DNA of 64,000 nucleotides, taken from Streptomyces sp. cg36. GTDB lineage: Bacteria; Actinomycetota; Actinomycetes; Streptomycetales; Streptomycetaceae. Location of the stretch: NCBI RefSeq assembly GCF_041080675.1, contig NZ_CP163520.1:2604001-2668000 (forward strand), given 5' to 3'. Both the position numbers and the translations under genes were made by a program. Within the stretch, counting starts at the first letter, position 1. Each line of letters begins with the position of its first letter. Shown here in pieces: positions 18,203 to 28,447 of this stretch. The notes beneath the pieces were generated by a model, which did not search any database, was not told where the DNA came from, and was given only the letters and a program-made list of their open reading frames with translations.

Positions 18203-18274
18203 GCCCCCGTAGCTCAGGGGATAGAGCAACGGCCTCCGGAGCCGTGTGCGCAGGTTCGAATCCTGCCGGGGGCA
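18203..18274 (+). tRNA. tRNA-Arg (anticodon CCG)
   Basis: A 72-base gene folds into a full cloverleaf. The acceptor pairs GCCCCCG with CGGGGGC, the D arm is GCTC-AGGGGATA-GAGC, the anticodon arm is ACGGC-CTCCGGA-GCCGT, and the T arm is GCAGG-TTCGAAT-CCTGC; the discriminator is A. The anticodon CCG reads the arginine codon CGG, which is common in this genome. The 3' CCA is not encoded. A TAGGGT hexamer near 18168 with TTCACA 19 bases upstream is a possible promoter. A strong terminator follows after 17 bases. Confidence 0.97.
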
Positions 18275-18291
18275 CCTCTAGTAGGTGCCTA

Positions 18292-18334
18292 AAGACCCCG
18301 CCACCAGCCACTTCGCTGGGTGCGGGGTCTTCTT
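18292..18334 (+). terminator. Terminator of tRNA-Arg
   Basis: AAGACCCCGC pairs perfectly with GCGGGGTCTT around an inner hairpin (ACCAGC with GCTGG), and is followed by a short T-rich end (TCTT). It begins 17 bases after the tRNA. Confidence 0.8.
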
Positions 18335-18694
18335 GCGTGTGCAGGTAGACGCCAGCGCGAGCGGCTGCATGACAGTGATCACGTTGCAATGACGTGATGA
18401 TGTTGGAGGGTGTCGGCGCACTCGCAGGGGCACGTTTCGGGCCCCTGCGAGTGCGCGCCCCGCATGACAAAAGCCCCGGATCCCCCCGGGGCTCACGCAG
18501 TCGGGACGTACCTCCGGGGCGGTCCTGGGTGTCCCATCTCCCCGGCCGGCTTGACTCTCATGCCGAGTAAGGAGCTTGGGTGCAAACTTTGCACGTCGGC
18601 GCGTGCGACCTCGTAATTCGCGTACAGGCGGTCATGTCCATACCGCTTCCAGCGCGTGACGTGCAGTTACGCAAAGCCCCTCGCCTTCCGGGGA
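18335..18694. other. Gene-free region with three inverted repeats, downstream of tRNA-Arg
   Basis: No coding sequence is supported here. Three structures stand out. ATCACGT-N7-ACGTGAT lies at 18378-18398. A perfect 16-base stem is at 18416-18456 (GCGCACTCGCAGGGGC with GCCCCTGCGAGTGCGC, 9-base loop). AGCCCCGG-N6-CCGGGGCT at 18472-18493 is followed on the minus strand by TTTTG, so it looks like a minus-strand terminator, possibly for the deaminase gene at 18695-19147. The 3' flank of a tRNA is a classic integration site, but I found no integrase gene and noticed no repeated tRNA end. Confidence 0.6.
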
Positions 18695-19147
18695 TCACCC
18701 CTCCCCGATGTCCTCCCCCCACAACTCCGGCCGCCCAGAGATGAATTCGCGCATCATCGCCACGCACTCCGCATCCCCCAGCACCACCACCTCCACCCCG
18801 CACTCCGCCAGCCACTCGTGTCCGCCCCCGAACGTTGTCGCCTCGCCGATCACCACCCTGGGGATGTTGAACTGGCGGATCAGGCCGCTGCAGTACCAGC
18901 AGGGGGAGAGCGTCGTCACCATCGTGGTGTCGCGGTAGGTGCGGCGGCGGCCCGCCGCTCGGAACGCCGCCGTTTCCGCGTGCATCGTCGGATCGCCGTC
19001 CTGGACGCGGCGGTTGTGGCCCCGGCCGAGGAGTTCGCCGTTCGCCGCGTACAGCGCCGCGCCGATCGGGATTCCGCCCTCGGCCCGACCGGCTCGCGCC
19101 TCCTGTACCGCCGCGGGGAGCAGTGCGCGTGCTGCCGCCAGTTCCAT
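18695..19147 (-). CDS. Cytosine/nucleoside deaminase family protein
   Basis: 150-residue zinc hydrolase of the cytidine deaminase superfamily. The zinc and catalytic residues are H56-A-E58 in PTMHAETAAFR and C83-W-Y-C86 in TLSPCWYCSGLI. The P-C-x-x-C spacing and the tail (VAMMREFISGRPELWGEDIGE) resemble yeast-type cytosine deaminase, which converts cytosine to uracil, more than the tRNA adenosine deaminase TadA or cytidine deaminase. The substrate is therefore inferred as a free base. ATG at 19147. It sits alone, 137 bases from the bL37 gene, with a possible terminator 200 bases downstream. Confidence 0.85.
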   Translation of the reverse strand: MELAAARALLPAAVQEARAGRAEGGIPIGAALYAANGELLGRGHNRRVQDGDPTMHAETAAFRAAGRRRTYRDTTMVTTLSPCWYCSGLIRQFNIPRVVIGEATTFGGGHEWLAECGVEVVVLGDAECVAMMREFISGRPELWGEDIGEG

Positions 19148-19284
19148 GACGCCATTCTGGGCGCATACGGCCCTTCACCGCATCACGGACCAGGGGCCGT
19201 GGACCGCGGCATCAGGGCCTCAGAACGTCACCGCCCGGCCGCTGCCCGGCCTGCCCCGCGTCCCTCCCGCCGCGGCCCCGCCCC

Positions 19285-19359
19285 CTACGAGTTCGGCCGC
19301 TTCCCGTGGTTCGCGCTCTTCTTCTTCCGGGCGCGTCGCTTGTTGCCTCGCTTCGACAT
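19285..19359 (-). CDS. 50S ribosomal protein bL37 (24 residues)
   Basis: A 75-base gene for a 24-residue, extremely basic peptide (MSKRGNKRRARKKKSANHGK then RPNS). The K-R-G-x-K motif near the start and the A-N-H-G-K-R-P-N ending match the actinobacterial large-subunit protein bL37 first seen in mycobacterial ribosome structures, where it lies in 23S rRNA near the peptidyl transferase region. ATG at 19359 has GAGG five bases upstream. The gene is easily missed because of its size. The GC-rich upstream sequence contains alternating purine-pyrimidine (GTACGCGTACGCGCG) near 19430. Confidence 0.9.
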   Translation of the reverse strand: MSKRGNKRRARKKKSANHGKRPNS

Positions 19360-19497
19360 GGGCCTCTTCTTCCTGGGGAAGGGGGTGCGGCACAGGGCGT
19401 GGGTGCGTGCCCAGTGCACGCCCGCGCGTACGCGTACACGTGCCACTTCGTGCCGTTATTCACCGTTTTGGACCACTCTACGGTCCGCCCCTCCCCC

Positions 19498-20253
19498 TCA
19501 CACCTCGAACCGGTAGCCCATTCCCGGCGCCGTCACCAGGTATCTCGGGTGGGACGGGTCAGCCTCCAGTTTGCGGCGGAGCTGGGCCATGTAGACGCGC
19601 AGGTAGTTGCTCTGCGTGCGGTAGGTCGGGCCCCAGACCTCCTGGAGGAGCTGGCGCTGGGTGACCAGGTGGCCCCGGTGGCGCACCAGGGTTTCCAGCA
19701 GGTGCCACTCCGTGGGCGTCAGCCGTACCGGCGCGCCGTCACGCGTCGCCTTCTTCGCCAGGAGGTCCAGGGTGAAGGTGGGCGTCTCCACCATCGCCGG
19801 GCCCACCCCGTGACCCGCCAGGTCCCCCTGCCCGGCCGCCCCCATCAGACCCGCCGCCCCCGCCTCCGCCCGGCCGGTCCCCGTACTCCCCTCCTCCCCC
19901 CTGCGGGTCGCCGCCCGCAGCCTCGCCAGCAGCTCCGCCATGCTGAACGGCTTGGTGATGTAGTCGTCCGCGCCCGCGTCCAGCGCCGCCACCTTCTCGT
20001 CGGAGGTGTTGCGGGCCGAGACCACCAGGATCGGCACCCGCGACCAGCGGCGCAGCGTCCGCATCACATCGAGGCCGTCCATGTCCGGCAGGCCCAGGTC
20101 CAGGAGCACCGCGTCCGGCGGGTGGGCGGCGGCGAGGCCGAGGGCCGTCTCGCCGTCGGGGGCCGCCTCCACCTCGTACTTGCGCGCTCTGAGGTTGATC
20201 TCCAGCGCCCGTACGAGCTGCGGTTCGTCCTCCACCACCAGCACCCGGGTCAT
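19498..20253 (-). CDS. kdpE: KdpE-type response regulator
   Basis: 251-residue OmpR/PhoB-family regulator. The receiver domain shows VLVVEDEPQLV, the phospho-acceptor D52 in VLLDLGLPDMDG and the Lys in DDYITKPFSMAEL. The winged-helix DNA-binding domain shows LTPTEWHLLETLVRH and SNYLRVYMAQLRRKLE. Between them is a Gly/Ala-rich linker of about 40 residues (from 122), longer than in E. coli KdpE. KdpE activates kdpFABC under potassium limitation or osmotic stress after phosphorylation by KdpD. Here it is the last gene of the kdp group but no kdpD precedes it. ATG at 20253 has only a weak ribosome binding site. Confidence 0.88.
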   Translation of the reverse strand: MTRVLVVEDEPQLVRALEINLRARKYEVEAAPDGETALGLAAAHPPDAVLLDLGLPDMDGLDVMRTLRRWSRVPILVVSARNTSDEKVAALDAGADDYITKPFSMAELLARLRAATRRGEEGSTGTGRAEAGAAGLMGAAGQGDLAGHGVGPAMVETPTFTLDLLAKKATRDGAPVRLTPTEWHLLETLVRHRGHLVTQRQLLQEVWGPTYRTQSNYLRVYMAQLRRKLEADPSHPRYLVTAPGMGYRFEV

Positions 20254-20549
20254 CGGGCCGTCCCTTCTCGTCGCCGCGGGCCCGGCCAGGGGCCCGCCCA
20301 TGGAGTTGCCCTCGGGCCGCCCGCCCCCCCGCCCCGGCGGCCTGCCCGCGCCCCCACCCCCGGGCCGGGCCACATCCCCGCCCCGACCCCTGAGCCGGAT
20401 CACATCCCCGCCCCCGGGCCGAGCCGCATCCCCGCCCCCCGGCCGGGCCGAGGAACGCCCCCCGGGGCGGCCCGGGGCCCCCGTGGCCCCGGGCCGTCCC
20501 AAGGCCCCGTCCCGTCCCGGCGACCGGCGACCCCCGCCCCCTAACCCCC
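20254..20549. repeat. Low-complexity spacer between kdpC and kdpE, where kdpD is expected
   Basis: These 296 bases are over 80 percent G+C and biased to C on the plus strand. They contain imperfect tandem units of about 24-30 bases built on CATCCCCGCCCC followed by GGGCCGAGCCG, clearest between about 20380 and 20455. Translations in any frame give only Gly/Arg/Pro/Ala-rich sequence without sensor-kinase motifs (no H box, N box, Usp or KdpD Walker motifs). The reading frame of kdpE happens to stay open back to the kdpC stop. Confidence 0.75.
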
Positions 20550-21233
20550 TCACTCCCCCACAAGCCCCTTCAGCGCGATGTTCAGCTTCAGGACGTTCAC
20601 CCTCGGTTCGCCGATGAAGCCGAGTACGCGGCCTGTGGTGTTGTCGTCGACCAGCTTCTCCACCTTCGCCACCGGCAGCCCGTTCACCTCGGCGACGCGG
20701 TGGATCTGGAGCTTCGCGTACTTGGGCGAGATGTCGGGGTCGAGGCCGGAGCCGGAGGAGGTGACCGCGTCGGCGGGGACGTCGGAGGGGTTCACCTTGT
20801 ACGTGGGGGTGGAGTTGTCCTTGACCACGGCTGCCTTGGCGTCCTTGATCTGCTGGATCAGCTTCTCGTTGTCGCCGGACAGGTTGGTCGCGCCCGACAC
20901 CAGCAGGTCGTACTGGGTGTTGACGCCGTTGGCCTTGTTGGAGCCGAGGCCGCCCGAGGGGCGCGGCTGGAACCAGTGCAGGTCCGGGCGGGCCGCCTCC
21001 TCGGCGTCGTCGGGGTTCTTCTTCGGCAGGTCGTAGCGCTGCCCGATCAGCTCCGAACCGACCACCTTCCCATCGGACTTGACCTCCGATCCGTTCGCCT
21101 TGCCGCCGAACGCCGCCTGGGCGATGCCGGTCACGACCAGCGGGTAGATGACCCCGGTCACCAGAGTGAGGACCAGGAGCGCACGAAGGCCGGCGCCGAG
21201 CAGGCGGGCGGTGTTTCCCAGGGAGTTGTTCAT
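20550..21233 (-). CDS. kdpC: Potassium-transporting ATPase C chain
   Basis: 227-residue subunit with one N-terminal membrane helix (about residues 15-38, LRALLVLTLVTGVIYPLVV) and an external domain. Family blocks are visible: GSELIGQ, the WFQPRPS motif in its HWFQPRPSGG form, SGATNLS and the C-terminal PRVNVLKLNIAL. KdpC stabilises the KdpFABC complex and may help present K+ or ATP. It is longer than E. coli KdpC (190) because of an insert around residues 80-90. ATG at 21233, six bases after kdpB on the same strand. Confidence 0.95.
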   Translation of the reverse strand: MNNSLGNTARLLGAGLRALLVLTLVTGVIYPLVVTGIAQAAFGGKANGSEVKSDGKVVGSELIGQRYDLPKKNPDDAEEAARPDLHWFQPRPSGGLGSNKANGVNTQYDLLVSGATNLSGDNEKLIQQIKDAKAAVVKDNSTPTYKVNPSDVPADAVTSSGSGLDPDISPKYAKLQIHRVAEVNGLPVAKVEKLVDDNTTGRVLGFIGEPRVNVLKLNIALKGLVGE

Positions 21234-21239
21234 GGTGTC

Positions 21240-23359
<2,120 letters not shown>

Positions 23360-23363
<4 letters not shown>

Positions 23364-25024
23364 GACGCCAGCCCCTCCGCCAGCGGGCCCAGCGCGAGCG
23401 CCGGGAAGTAGGTCAGACCGGTGACGATCAGGATCGTGCCCACCAACAGGCCCGTGAACAGCGGCTTGTTGGTGCGCAGCGTGCCCGCCGTCTCCGGGAT
23501 CGGCTTCTGCTCCGCCAGCGAGCCCGCCAGCGCCAGCACGAACACCATCGGCAGGAACCGGCCCAGCAGCATCGCCAGTCCGATGGAGGTGTTGAACCAC
23601 TCGGTGTTGGCGTTCAGCCCGCCGAAGGCGGAGCCGTTGTTGTTGGCGCCCGAGGTGTACGCGTACAGCACCTCGGAGAAACCGTGCGCCCCCGAGTTCG
23701 TCATCGAAGCGCCGGTCGAGTCCAGGGACATCGCGATCGCCGTGAACACCAGCACCAGCGCCGGGGTGATCAGGATGTAGCAGGCCGCGAACTTGATCTC
23801 GCGCGTGCCGATCTTCTTGCCCAGGTACTCCGGCGTACGGCCGACCATCAGACCCGCGATGAACACCGCGATGATCGCCATGACCAGCATTCCGTACAGA
23901 CCCGAACCGGTACCACCCGGCGCGATCTCGCCCAGCTGCATCCCCAGGAGCTGGATTCCGCCGCCGAAGCCGGTGTACGAGTCGTGGAAGGAGTTGACCG
24001 CGCCCGTGGACGTCAGCGTGGTGGCGACCGAGAAGATCGCGGAGCCGCTGATGCCGAAGCGAGTCTCCTTTCCTTCCATCGCGCCGCCCGCCACATCGAA
24101 CGCGGGTCCGTGGTGGGCGAATTCGGTCCACATCATCAACGCCGTGAACCCGACCCAGATGGTGACCATCGTCGCCAGGATCGCGTACCCCTGCTTGACG
24201 CTCCCGACCATCTTTCCGAACGTGCGGGTCAGCGCGAACGGGATCACCAGGATCAGGAAGATCTCGAACAGGTTCGAGATCCCGTTGGGGTTCTCGAACG
24301 GGTGGGCCGAGTTGGCGTTGAAGTAACCGCCGCCGTTCGTGCCCAGCTCCTTGATGACCTCCTGCGAGGCCACCGCCCCGCCGTTCCACTGCTGCGAGCC
24401 GCCCATGAACTGGCCCACCTCATGGATCCCGGCGAAGTTCTGGATGGCGCCGCAGGCGACCAGGACCAGCGCGCCGACCACCGAGATCGGCAGCAGGATG
24501 CGGACGGTGCCGCGCACCAGGTCGGACCAGAAGTTGCCCAGCTCACCGGTGCGGGAGCGGGCGAAGCCGCGTACGAGGGCGACCGCGACGGCGATGCCGA
24601 CGGCGGCCGACACGAAGTTCTGCACCGCCAGACCACCGGTCTGCACGATGTGGCCCATCGACTGCTCGCCCGAGTACGACTGCCAGTTGGTGTTCGCCAC
24701 GAACGAGGCCGCCGTGTTGAACGCCTGGTCCGGCGGGATCGACACGAAGCCCAGCGAGCCCGGCAGATGCCCCTGCAGGCGCTGGAGCAGATACAGGAAG
24801 AGGACGCTCACCACCGAGAACGCGAGCACTCCGCGCAGATACGCGGGCCAGCGCATCTCGGTGTTCGGGTTGGCACCCACGGCCTTGTAAATCCACTTCT
24901 CGACCCGCAGATGCTTGTCGGAGGAGTAGACGCGGGCCATGTAGTCGCCCAGCGGACGGTAGGAGAGCGCCAGGGCCGCGGCCAGCGCGGCGAACTGGAG
25001 CACACCGGAGAGAACGGGAGACAT
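23360..25024 (-). CDS. kdpA: Potassium-transporting ATPase potassium-binding subunit
   Basis: 554-residue channel-like subunit of the superfamily of K+ transporters, with ten membrane helices in four pore repeats. Selectivity-loop sequences are recognisable: [47 protein letters not shown] and the last repeat around [18 protein letters not shown]. KdpA binds K+ with micromolar affinity and passes it to KdpB through an intersubunit tunnel. ATG at 25024 lies eight bases after kdpF and has GGAGA upstream. Gene order kdpF-kdpA-kdpB-kdpC is standard. Confidence 0.97.
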
Positions 25025-25032
25025 CGCGGGAC

Positions 25033-25122
25033 TCAGAACCTCTCCGGGAACACGAGGGCGAGGACGAGGTAACCCAGCAGGGCGACGGCCACGATCAGAC
25101 CGACGATGTTCTCGGCAGTCAC
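25033..25122 (-). CDS. kdpF: KdpF, small membrane subunit of the Kdp pump
   Basis: 29-residue single-span membrane peptide ([10 protein letters not shown] at the start, A-L-V-F-P-E-R-F at the end). The L-V-F-P-E-R-F ending is the KdpF signature. It stabilises the KdpABC complex in the membrane. GTG at 25122 overlaps the TGA of the preceding small ORF (GTGA), and kdpA starts eight bases after its stop, so the four reading frames form a tightly coupled series. Confidence 0.9.
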   Translation of the reverse strand: MTAENIVGLIVAVALLGYLVLALVFPERF

Positions 25123-25202
25123 AGCTTCGCCACCCCCTTGGCAATGAGCGCCACCAACGCGAAAACCGCGAGCGTGGTGACGACGAAGGCCACGTCGGCC
25201 AT
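25119..25202 (-). CDS. 27-residue membrane peptide at the head of the kdp operon
   Basis: Begins [10 protein letters not shown] and ends [10 protein letters not shown]; residues 4-22 form one hydrophobic helix followed by basic residues. ATG at 25202 has a clear AGGAG eight bases upstream, and its stop overlaps the kdpF start. It is not part of the classical KdpFABC complex. It may be a second accessory subunit, a regulatory peptide, or a translation-coupling leader for kdpF. I am fairly sure it is translated because of the ribosome binding site and the overlap; its role is unknown. Confidence 0.7.
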   Translation of the reverse strand: MADVAFVVTTLAVFALVALIAKGVAKL

Positions 25203-25531
25203 CGCGAACTCCTGAAACGGAAAGGCCCGGAATCGAGCCGGAAATGAGCGGACCCTCAGAGCAAACCCCCCGTTGCGCGCTCCGCACGCGCCGTTGACGG
25301 CCCCCATACGGCTCCCGGCTGGTCCTTGACGCCTTTCATACGCGCGGCTCGGCCGATACCGGCCCGCAGCCGAATTCCGCCGGTGCCGGGCTCCCGGCGG
25401 GCCCCGGCGGGGCCGCCGCGTCAGGGCCGCGTGCGGAAACGCATATGGCCGCCGTCAAGACTCACCGGGCGCCGTCAACGGTTCGTCAACGAGCGCCGGG
25501 GCGGGCGGGCCGCGCGCCTAGCTTCACGGGC
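25203..25531. promoter_or_regulatory. Divergent intergenic region between kdp and the PH-like gene
   Basis: 329 bases with no supported gene. It must hold the kdp promoter on the minus strand and that of the 25532 gene on the plus strand. I could not identify a convincing -35/-10 pair or a c-di-AMP riboswitch, which controls potassium genes in some other bacteria. The minus-strand reading frame that crosses it is an N-terminal extension of the 27-residue ORF and lacks a ribosome binding site. Confidence 0.35.
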
Positions 25532-26101
25532 ATGAGAGCCATGGGACGACGGACCCCCCGTACCGCGGCGGGCAGTGCCGCCCTGACCGCCCGGCCGCCC
25601 TCGGCCGCCGCCCACGACCGCACCTGGGCGGGTGAGGCGCGCTCGGCGTGCGGCTGCGCGGGCACCCTGCTGGGTCTGCTGCTGCTGATCGACTTCGGCG
25701 CGGGCACCCTCACCCCCTGGCGGGGCGTGCTGTGGGCGGGGCTGGCCGGGCTGCTGCTGGTGGTGCTGTGGCCGGTGCGGGTCTCGGCCGGGCCCGGCCT
25801 GCTGACCGTGCGCGGGCTGCTGCGCACCCGGCGCGTCCGCACCGACCGGCTGGTTTCGGTGCGCTGGTCGGACGGGGTGAGCCGGCGCCTCGTCCTGCGC
25901 GACGCGGACGGCGGCCGGGCCGAGCTCGACCCCCGCGTCCTGGTGGCGAACCCGCCGCTGTGGCACGTCCTGGACGCCGACGCCCGTACGAGCGTGGCGC
26001 GCGCCACCCTGCGCTGCGGGGAGACGGCGCTGCGCCAGGTCTCGGCCCGGGTCGAGCGCGAGAGCGCTCTCGCCGTGTTCCGGGTGTCGGGGCTGGAGTG
26101 A
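25532..26101 (+). CDS. Membrane protein with PH-like domain, function unknown
   Basis: About 189 residues. A basic, Ala-rich N-terminus is followed by two adjacent hydrophobic segments (about residues 43-58 and 66-81; TLLGLLLLIDFGAG, VLWAGLAGLLLVVLW). A beta-rich cytosolic domain then starts VRVSAGPGLLTVRGLLRTRRVRTDRLVSVRW, resembling bacterial PH domains of small membrane proteins. The tail, rich in Arg and Glu, ends at VSGLE. The start is taken as ATG at 25532; the ORF is open from 25445. It is divergent from kdp. No catalytic residues are evident. Confidence 0.65.
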   Translation: MRAMGRRTPRTAAGSAALTARPPSAAAHDRTWAGEARSACGCAGTLLGLLLLIDFGAGTLTPWRGVLWAGLAGLLLVVLWPVRVSAGPGLLTVRGLLRTRRVRTDRLVSVRWSDGVSRRLVLRDADGGRAELDPRVLVANPPLWHVLDADARTSVARATLRCGETALRQVSARVERESALAVFRVSGLE

Positions 26102-26240
26102 TCCCCGGGCCCCGGGGCGGGCCGGGCGGGGCGACACGCCGGGCTGTCCACGTGCGCGTCACACTTTTCTGTCCGGTTTCGTCAACTCCATGACAGTCGC
26201 AGTCCACGCCACCGACCGAGTGGCAGCCAGGAGTACAGCC

Positions 26241-26696
26241 ATGGAAGCACGGATGCCGAGCCCGGCGACGCTCGTCCCGGGGGCGATGGAGGCCGTTCGC
26301 GGACTGCAGAAGGCGACCCACAGCGCCGGAGTCCCCGCCACCACGATGCACCTCGTCCATCTGCGCGCCAGCCAGATCAACGGATGCAGCGCCTGCGTCG
26401 ACTCGGGCACCCGGTACGCGATGAAGGGCGGCGAGAGCGCGGAGCGCCTGTTCGCGGTGGCCGCCTGGCGCGAGACGCCGTACTTCACGGACGCCGAGCG
26501 GGCCGCGCTCGCCCTCACCGAGTCCGTCACCCGCCTCAACGACCGCGACGAGCCGGTCCCCGACCACGTCTGGTCCGAGGCGGCCCGCCACTACGACGAG
26601 AAGCCGCTGGCGGCGCTCGTGCTGTGGATAGGCGTGAGCAACTTCTACAACCGGCTGAACGCGGCCACCCGCCAGCAGGGCGGCCAGACCTGGTGA
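26241..26696 (+). CDS. Carboxymuconolactone decarboxylase/AhpD-like protein
   Basis: 151-residue all-helical protein of the AhpD/CMD superfamily, often a peroxidase-linked thiol reductase. It has the redox pair C49-S-A-C52 in INGCSACVDSG and the helix around YFTDAERAALALTE. AhpD proper has a His four residues after the second Cys; here that position is Gly (CVDSG), so the proton-relay residue is missing and activity may differ. ATG at 26241 is favoured over 26190 because AGGAG lies seven bases upstream of it. It stands alone between the PH-like gene and the flavin monooxygenase. Confidence 0.8.
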   Translation: MEARMPSPATLVPGAMEAVRGLQKATHSAGVPATTMHLVHLRASQINGCSACVDSGTRYAMKGGESAERLFAVAAWRETPYFTDAERAALALTESVTRLNDRDEPVPDHVWSEAARHYDEKPLAALVLWIGVSNFYNRLNAATRQQGGQTW

Positions 26697-26868
26697 ACGG
26701 AGCCTCCCGCTCCGTCGGATTCCCCTGAGCATGCGTCAATTCTCTTCCGGCATACGGAAACTGACCCCGCGTCCGGTCCCGAACGACCTTGGCACCGGGT
26801 GCACCCGTGGGGCATGCTCGCCGGGATCGAATCAGGACACATCACTGCGCGACGCCGAGGTGGCACGA

Positions 26869-28083
26869 ATGGGAACCGAGACAACCACCTGCTGCATTGT
26901 CGGAGGCGGTCCGGCCGGCGCCATGCTGGGCCTGCTGCTGGCCCGGGCGGGCATCGAGGTCACCGTCCTGGAGAAGCACCAGGACTTCCTGCGGGACTTC
27001 CGGGGCGACACGATCCACCCCTCCACCCTCGACGTGCTGGCCGAACTCGGCCTGGCCGAACGGTTCCTGGCGCTTCCGCACCGCACCACGCCGGGGATCA
27101 ACATGGTCACCGACACCCGTGACGTGCTCGTCGCCGACCAGCGCCTGCTGTCGGGCACCTACCCGTACATCGCGTTCGTGCCGCAGTGGGACTTCCTCAG
27201 CCTGCTGGCCGAGGAGGCCGCCAAGTACCCGCACTTCCATCTGAAGATGGGCGCGGAGGTGCACGGTCTGATCCGGGCGGGCGACCGGGCCGAGGGCGTG
27301 CGCTACCGGGACGCCGACGGCGAGCACGAGCTGCGCGCGGTGCTCACCGTCGCCGCCGACGGCCGCGACTCGGTCCTGCGCCGCCCGGCCGGGCTGGTGC
27401 CGCAGGCGTTCGGGGCGCCGATGGACGACCTGTGGTTCCGCATCCCGCGCGAGGAGAGCGACCCGACCGACACCTTCATCCGCATGGGCAAGCAGGGCCT
27501 GCTCATCGGGATCTGCCGGGACACGTACTGGCAGTTCGCCTATGTCATCCCCAAGGGCCGGTACGCGGAGCTGCGGGCCGAGGGCATCGAGTCGCTGCGC
27601 GCGAGCGTGCGCGAGCTGCTGCCGTGGATGGGCGACCGGCCGGACAAGATCGAGTTCTCGGACGCCCGGATGCTGGAGGTGCGCGTCGAGCGGCTGCGGC
27701 GCTGGTACCGGCCGGGCCTGCTCTTCATCGGCGACGCGGCGCACGCGATGTCGCCGGTCGGCGGGTTCGGGATCAACGTGGCGGTCCAGGACGCGGTGGC
27801 CGCCGCCAATCTGCTGGCCGAGCCGCTGCGGCGGGGCGTGGTGGGCACCGAGCACCTGGCGGCGGTGCAGCGGCGGCGGCTGCCCCCGGCCGTGGCGATC
27901 CAGCGGATGCAGATCCTGCTGCAGAACCAGCTGATCGCGCCGACGCTGCACGGCACCCGCGAGTCCAAGCCGCCGCGCTTCCTGGCGGTCGCCGAGCACG
28001 TACGGCCGCTGCGCATGCTGATCGCCCGGATGATCGGGTACGGGCCGCGCCCCGAGCACGTACGGATCCCCGAGCGGCACTGA
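26869..28083 (+). CDS. FAD-dependent aromatic-ring monooxygenase (PHBH fold)
   Basis: 404-residue flavoprotein of the p-hydroxybenzoate hydroxylase/UbiH class. Visible are the N-terminal dinucleotide-binding motif CCIVGGGPAGAMLGLLLARAG, the DG motif VAADGRDSVLRRP and the FAD ribityl-binding GDAAHAMSPVGGFGINVAVQD. The C-terminal region (about 330-404) is basic, without an extra thioredoxin-like domain. Such enzymes hydroxylate small aromatics, or inactivate drugs such as tetracycline or rifampicin in related clades; the substrate cannot be told from sequence. ATG at 26869 has only a weak site (GAGG). A strong terminator follows 87 bases after the stop. Confidence 0.82.
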   Translation: MGTETTTCCIVGGGPAGAMLGLLLARAGIEVTVLEKHQDFLRDFRGDTIHPSTLDVLAELGLAERFLALPHRTTPGINMVTDTRDVLVADQRLLSGTYPYIAFVPQWDFLSLLAEEAAKYPHFHLKMGAEVHGLIRAGDRAEGVRYRDADGEHELRAVLTVAADGRDSVLRRPAGLVPQAFGAPMDDLWFRIPREESDPTDTFIRMGKQGLLIGICRDTYWQFAYVIPKGRYAELRAEGIESLRASVRELLPWMGDRPDKIEFSDARMLEVRVERLRRWYRPGLLFIGDAAHAMSPVGGFGINVAVQDAVAAANLLAEPLRRGVVGTEHLAAVQRRRLPPAVAIQRMQILLQNQLIAPTLHGTRESKPPRFLAVAEHVRPLRMLIARMIGYGPRPEHVRIPERH

Positions 28084-28169
28084 GGACCCGGCGCCCGCTG
28101 CCCGCGCGGGAGGCACCGGAAGGGGCCGGGGCGGCGGAAGGGCTACCGGAAGAAGAGGTACCGGAAAAG

Positions 28170-28202
28170 GACACGGACCATAACGGGTCCGTGTCTTTTT
28201 CT
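28170..28202 (+). terminator. Intrinsic terminator after the flavin monooxygenase
   Basis: GACACGGACC pairs perfectly with GGTCCGTGTC around ATAACG and is followed by TTTTTC. This is one of the most classical rho-independent terminators in the window. The space from here to 28377 contains no supported gene. Confidence 0.9.
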
Positions 28203-28377
28203 TTGCCCCTCCACACACTCCCGACAATTTCGTTGACCCGGCAACCATGGATATCCACAAGTGTGCAACTGCGGAATTCCCGGGGTCGCACACAGGATTG
28301 CCACAGCCCCAGTTCAGCGGCCGTCCAAAGACCTGAGCGCCGCTGGAGCCCTGCCCGGCGGGCAAGTTGAGCGATGC

Positions 28378-28433
28378 TTGACCCGCACCCGCCGTCCCGT
28401 GCTAAACCCATAACGCCTTGATACGAATTCAAG
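28378..28433 (+). promoter_or_regulatory. Putative promoter and palindrome of the cupin gene
   Basis: TTGACC at 28378-28383 is a good -35; CTAAAC or TAAACC 18-19 bases later is a possible -10. Just downstream, CTTGA-TACGAAT-TCAAG at 28417-28433 forms a 5-7-5 inverted repeat that ends 14 bases before the cupin start codon. It could be an operator for a local regulator. It does not fit the HspR HAIR consensus, because the arms lack the inner GT/AC pairs. Confidence 0.4.
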
Positions 28434-28447
28434 CCAGAGAGGCATTC

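Noticed and set aside
18275..18694. Integrated mobile element at tRNA-Arg
   Set aside because: No integrase, excisionase or replication gene and no second copy of the tRNA end was noticed; only inverted repeats remain, so I list it as an observation, not an element.
20254..20549. Remnant of kdpD in the kdpC-kdpE gap
   Set aside because: No frame shows any KdpD motif; only repeat-derived low-complexity sequence is present.
25203..25531. c-di-AMP riboswitch before the kdp operon
   Set aside because: I looked for the conserved stems and loops of the ydaO class and saw nothing convincing.
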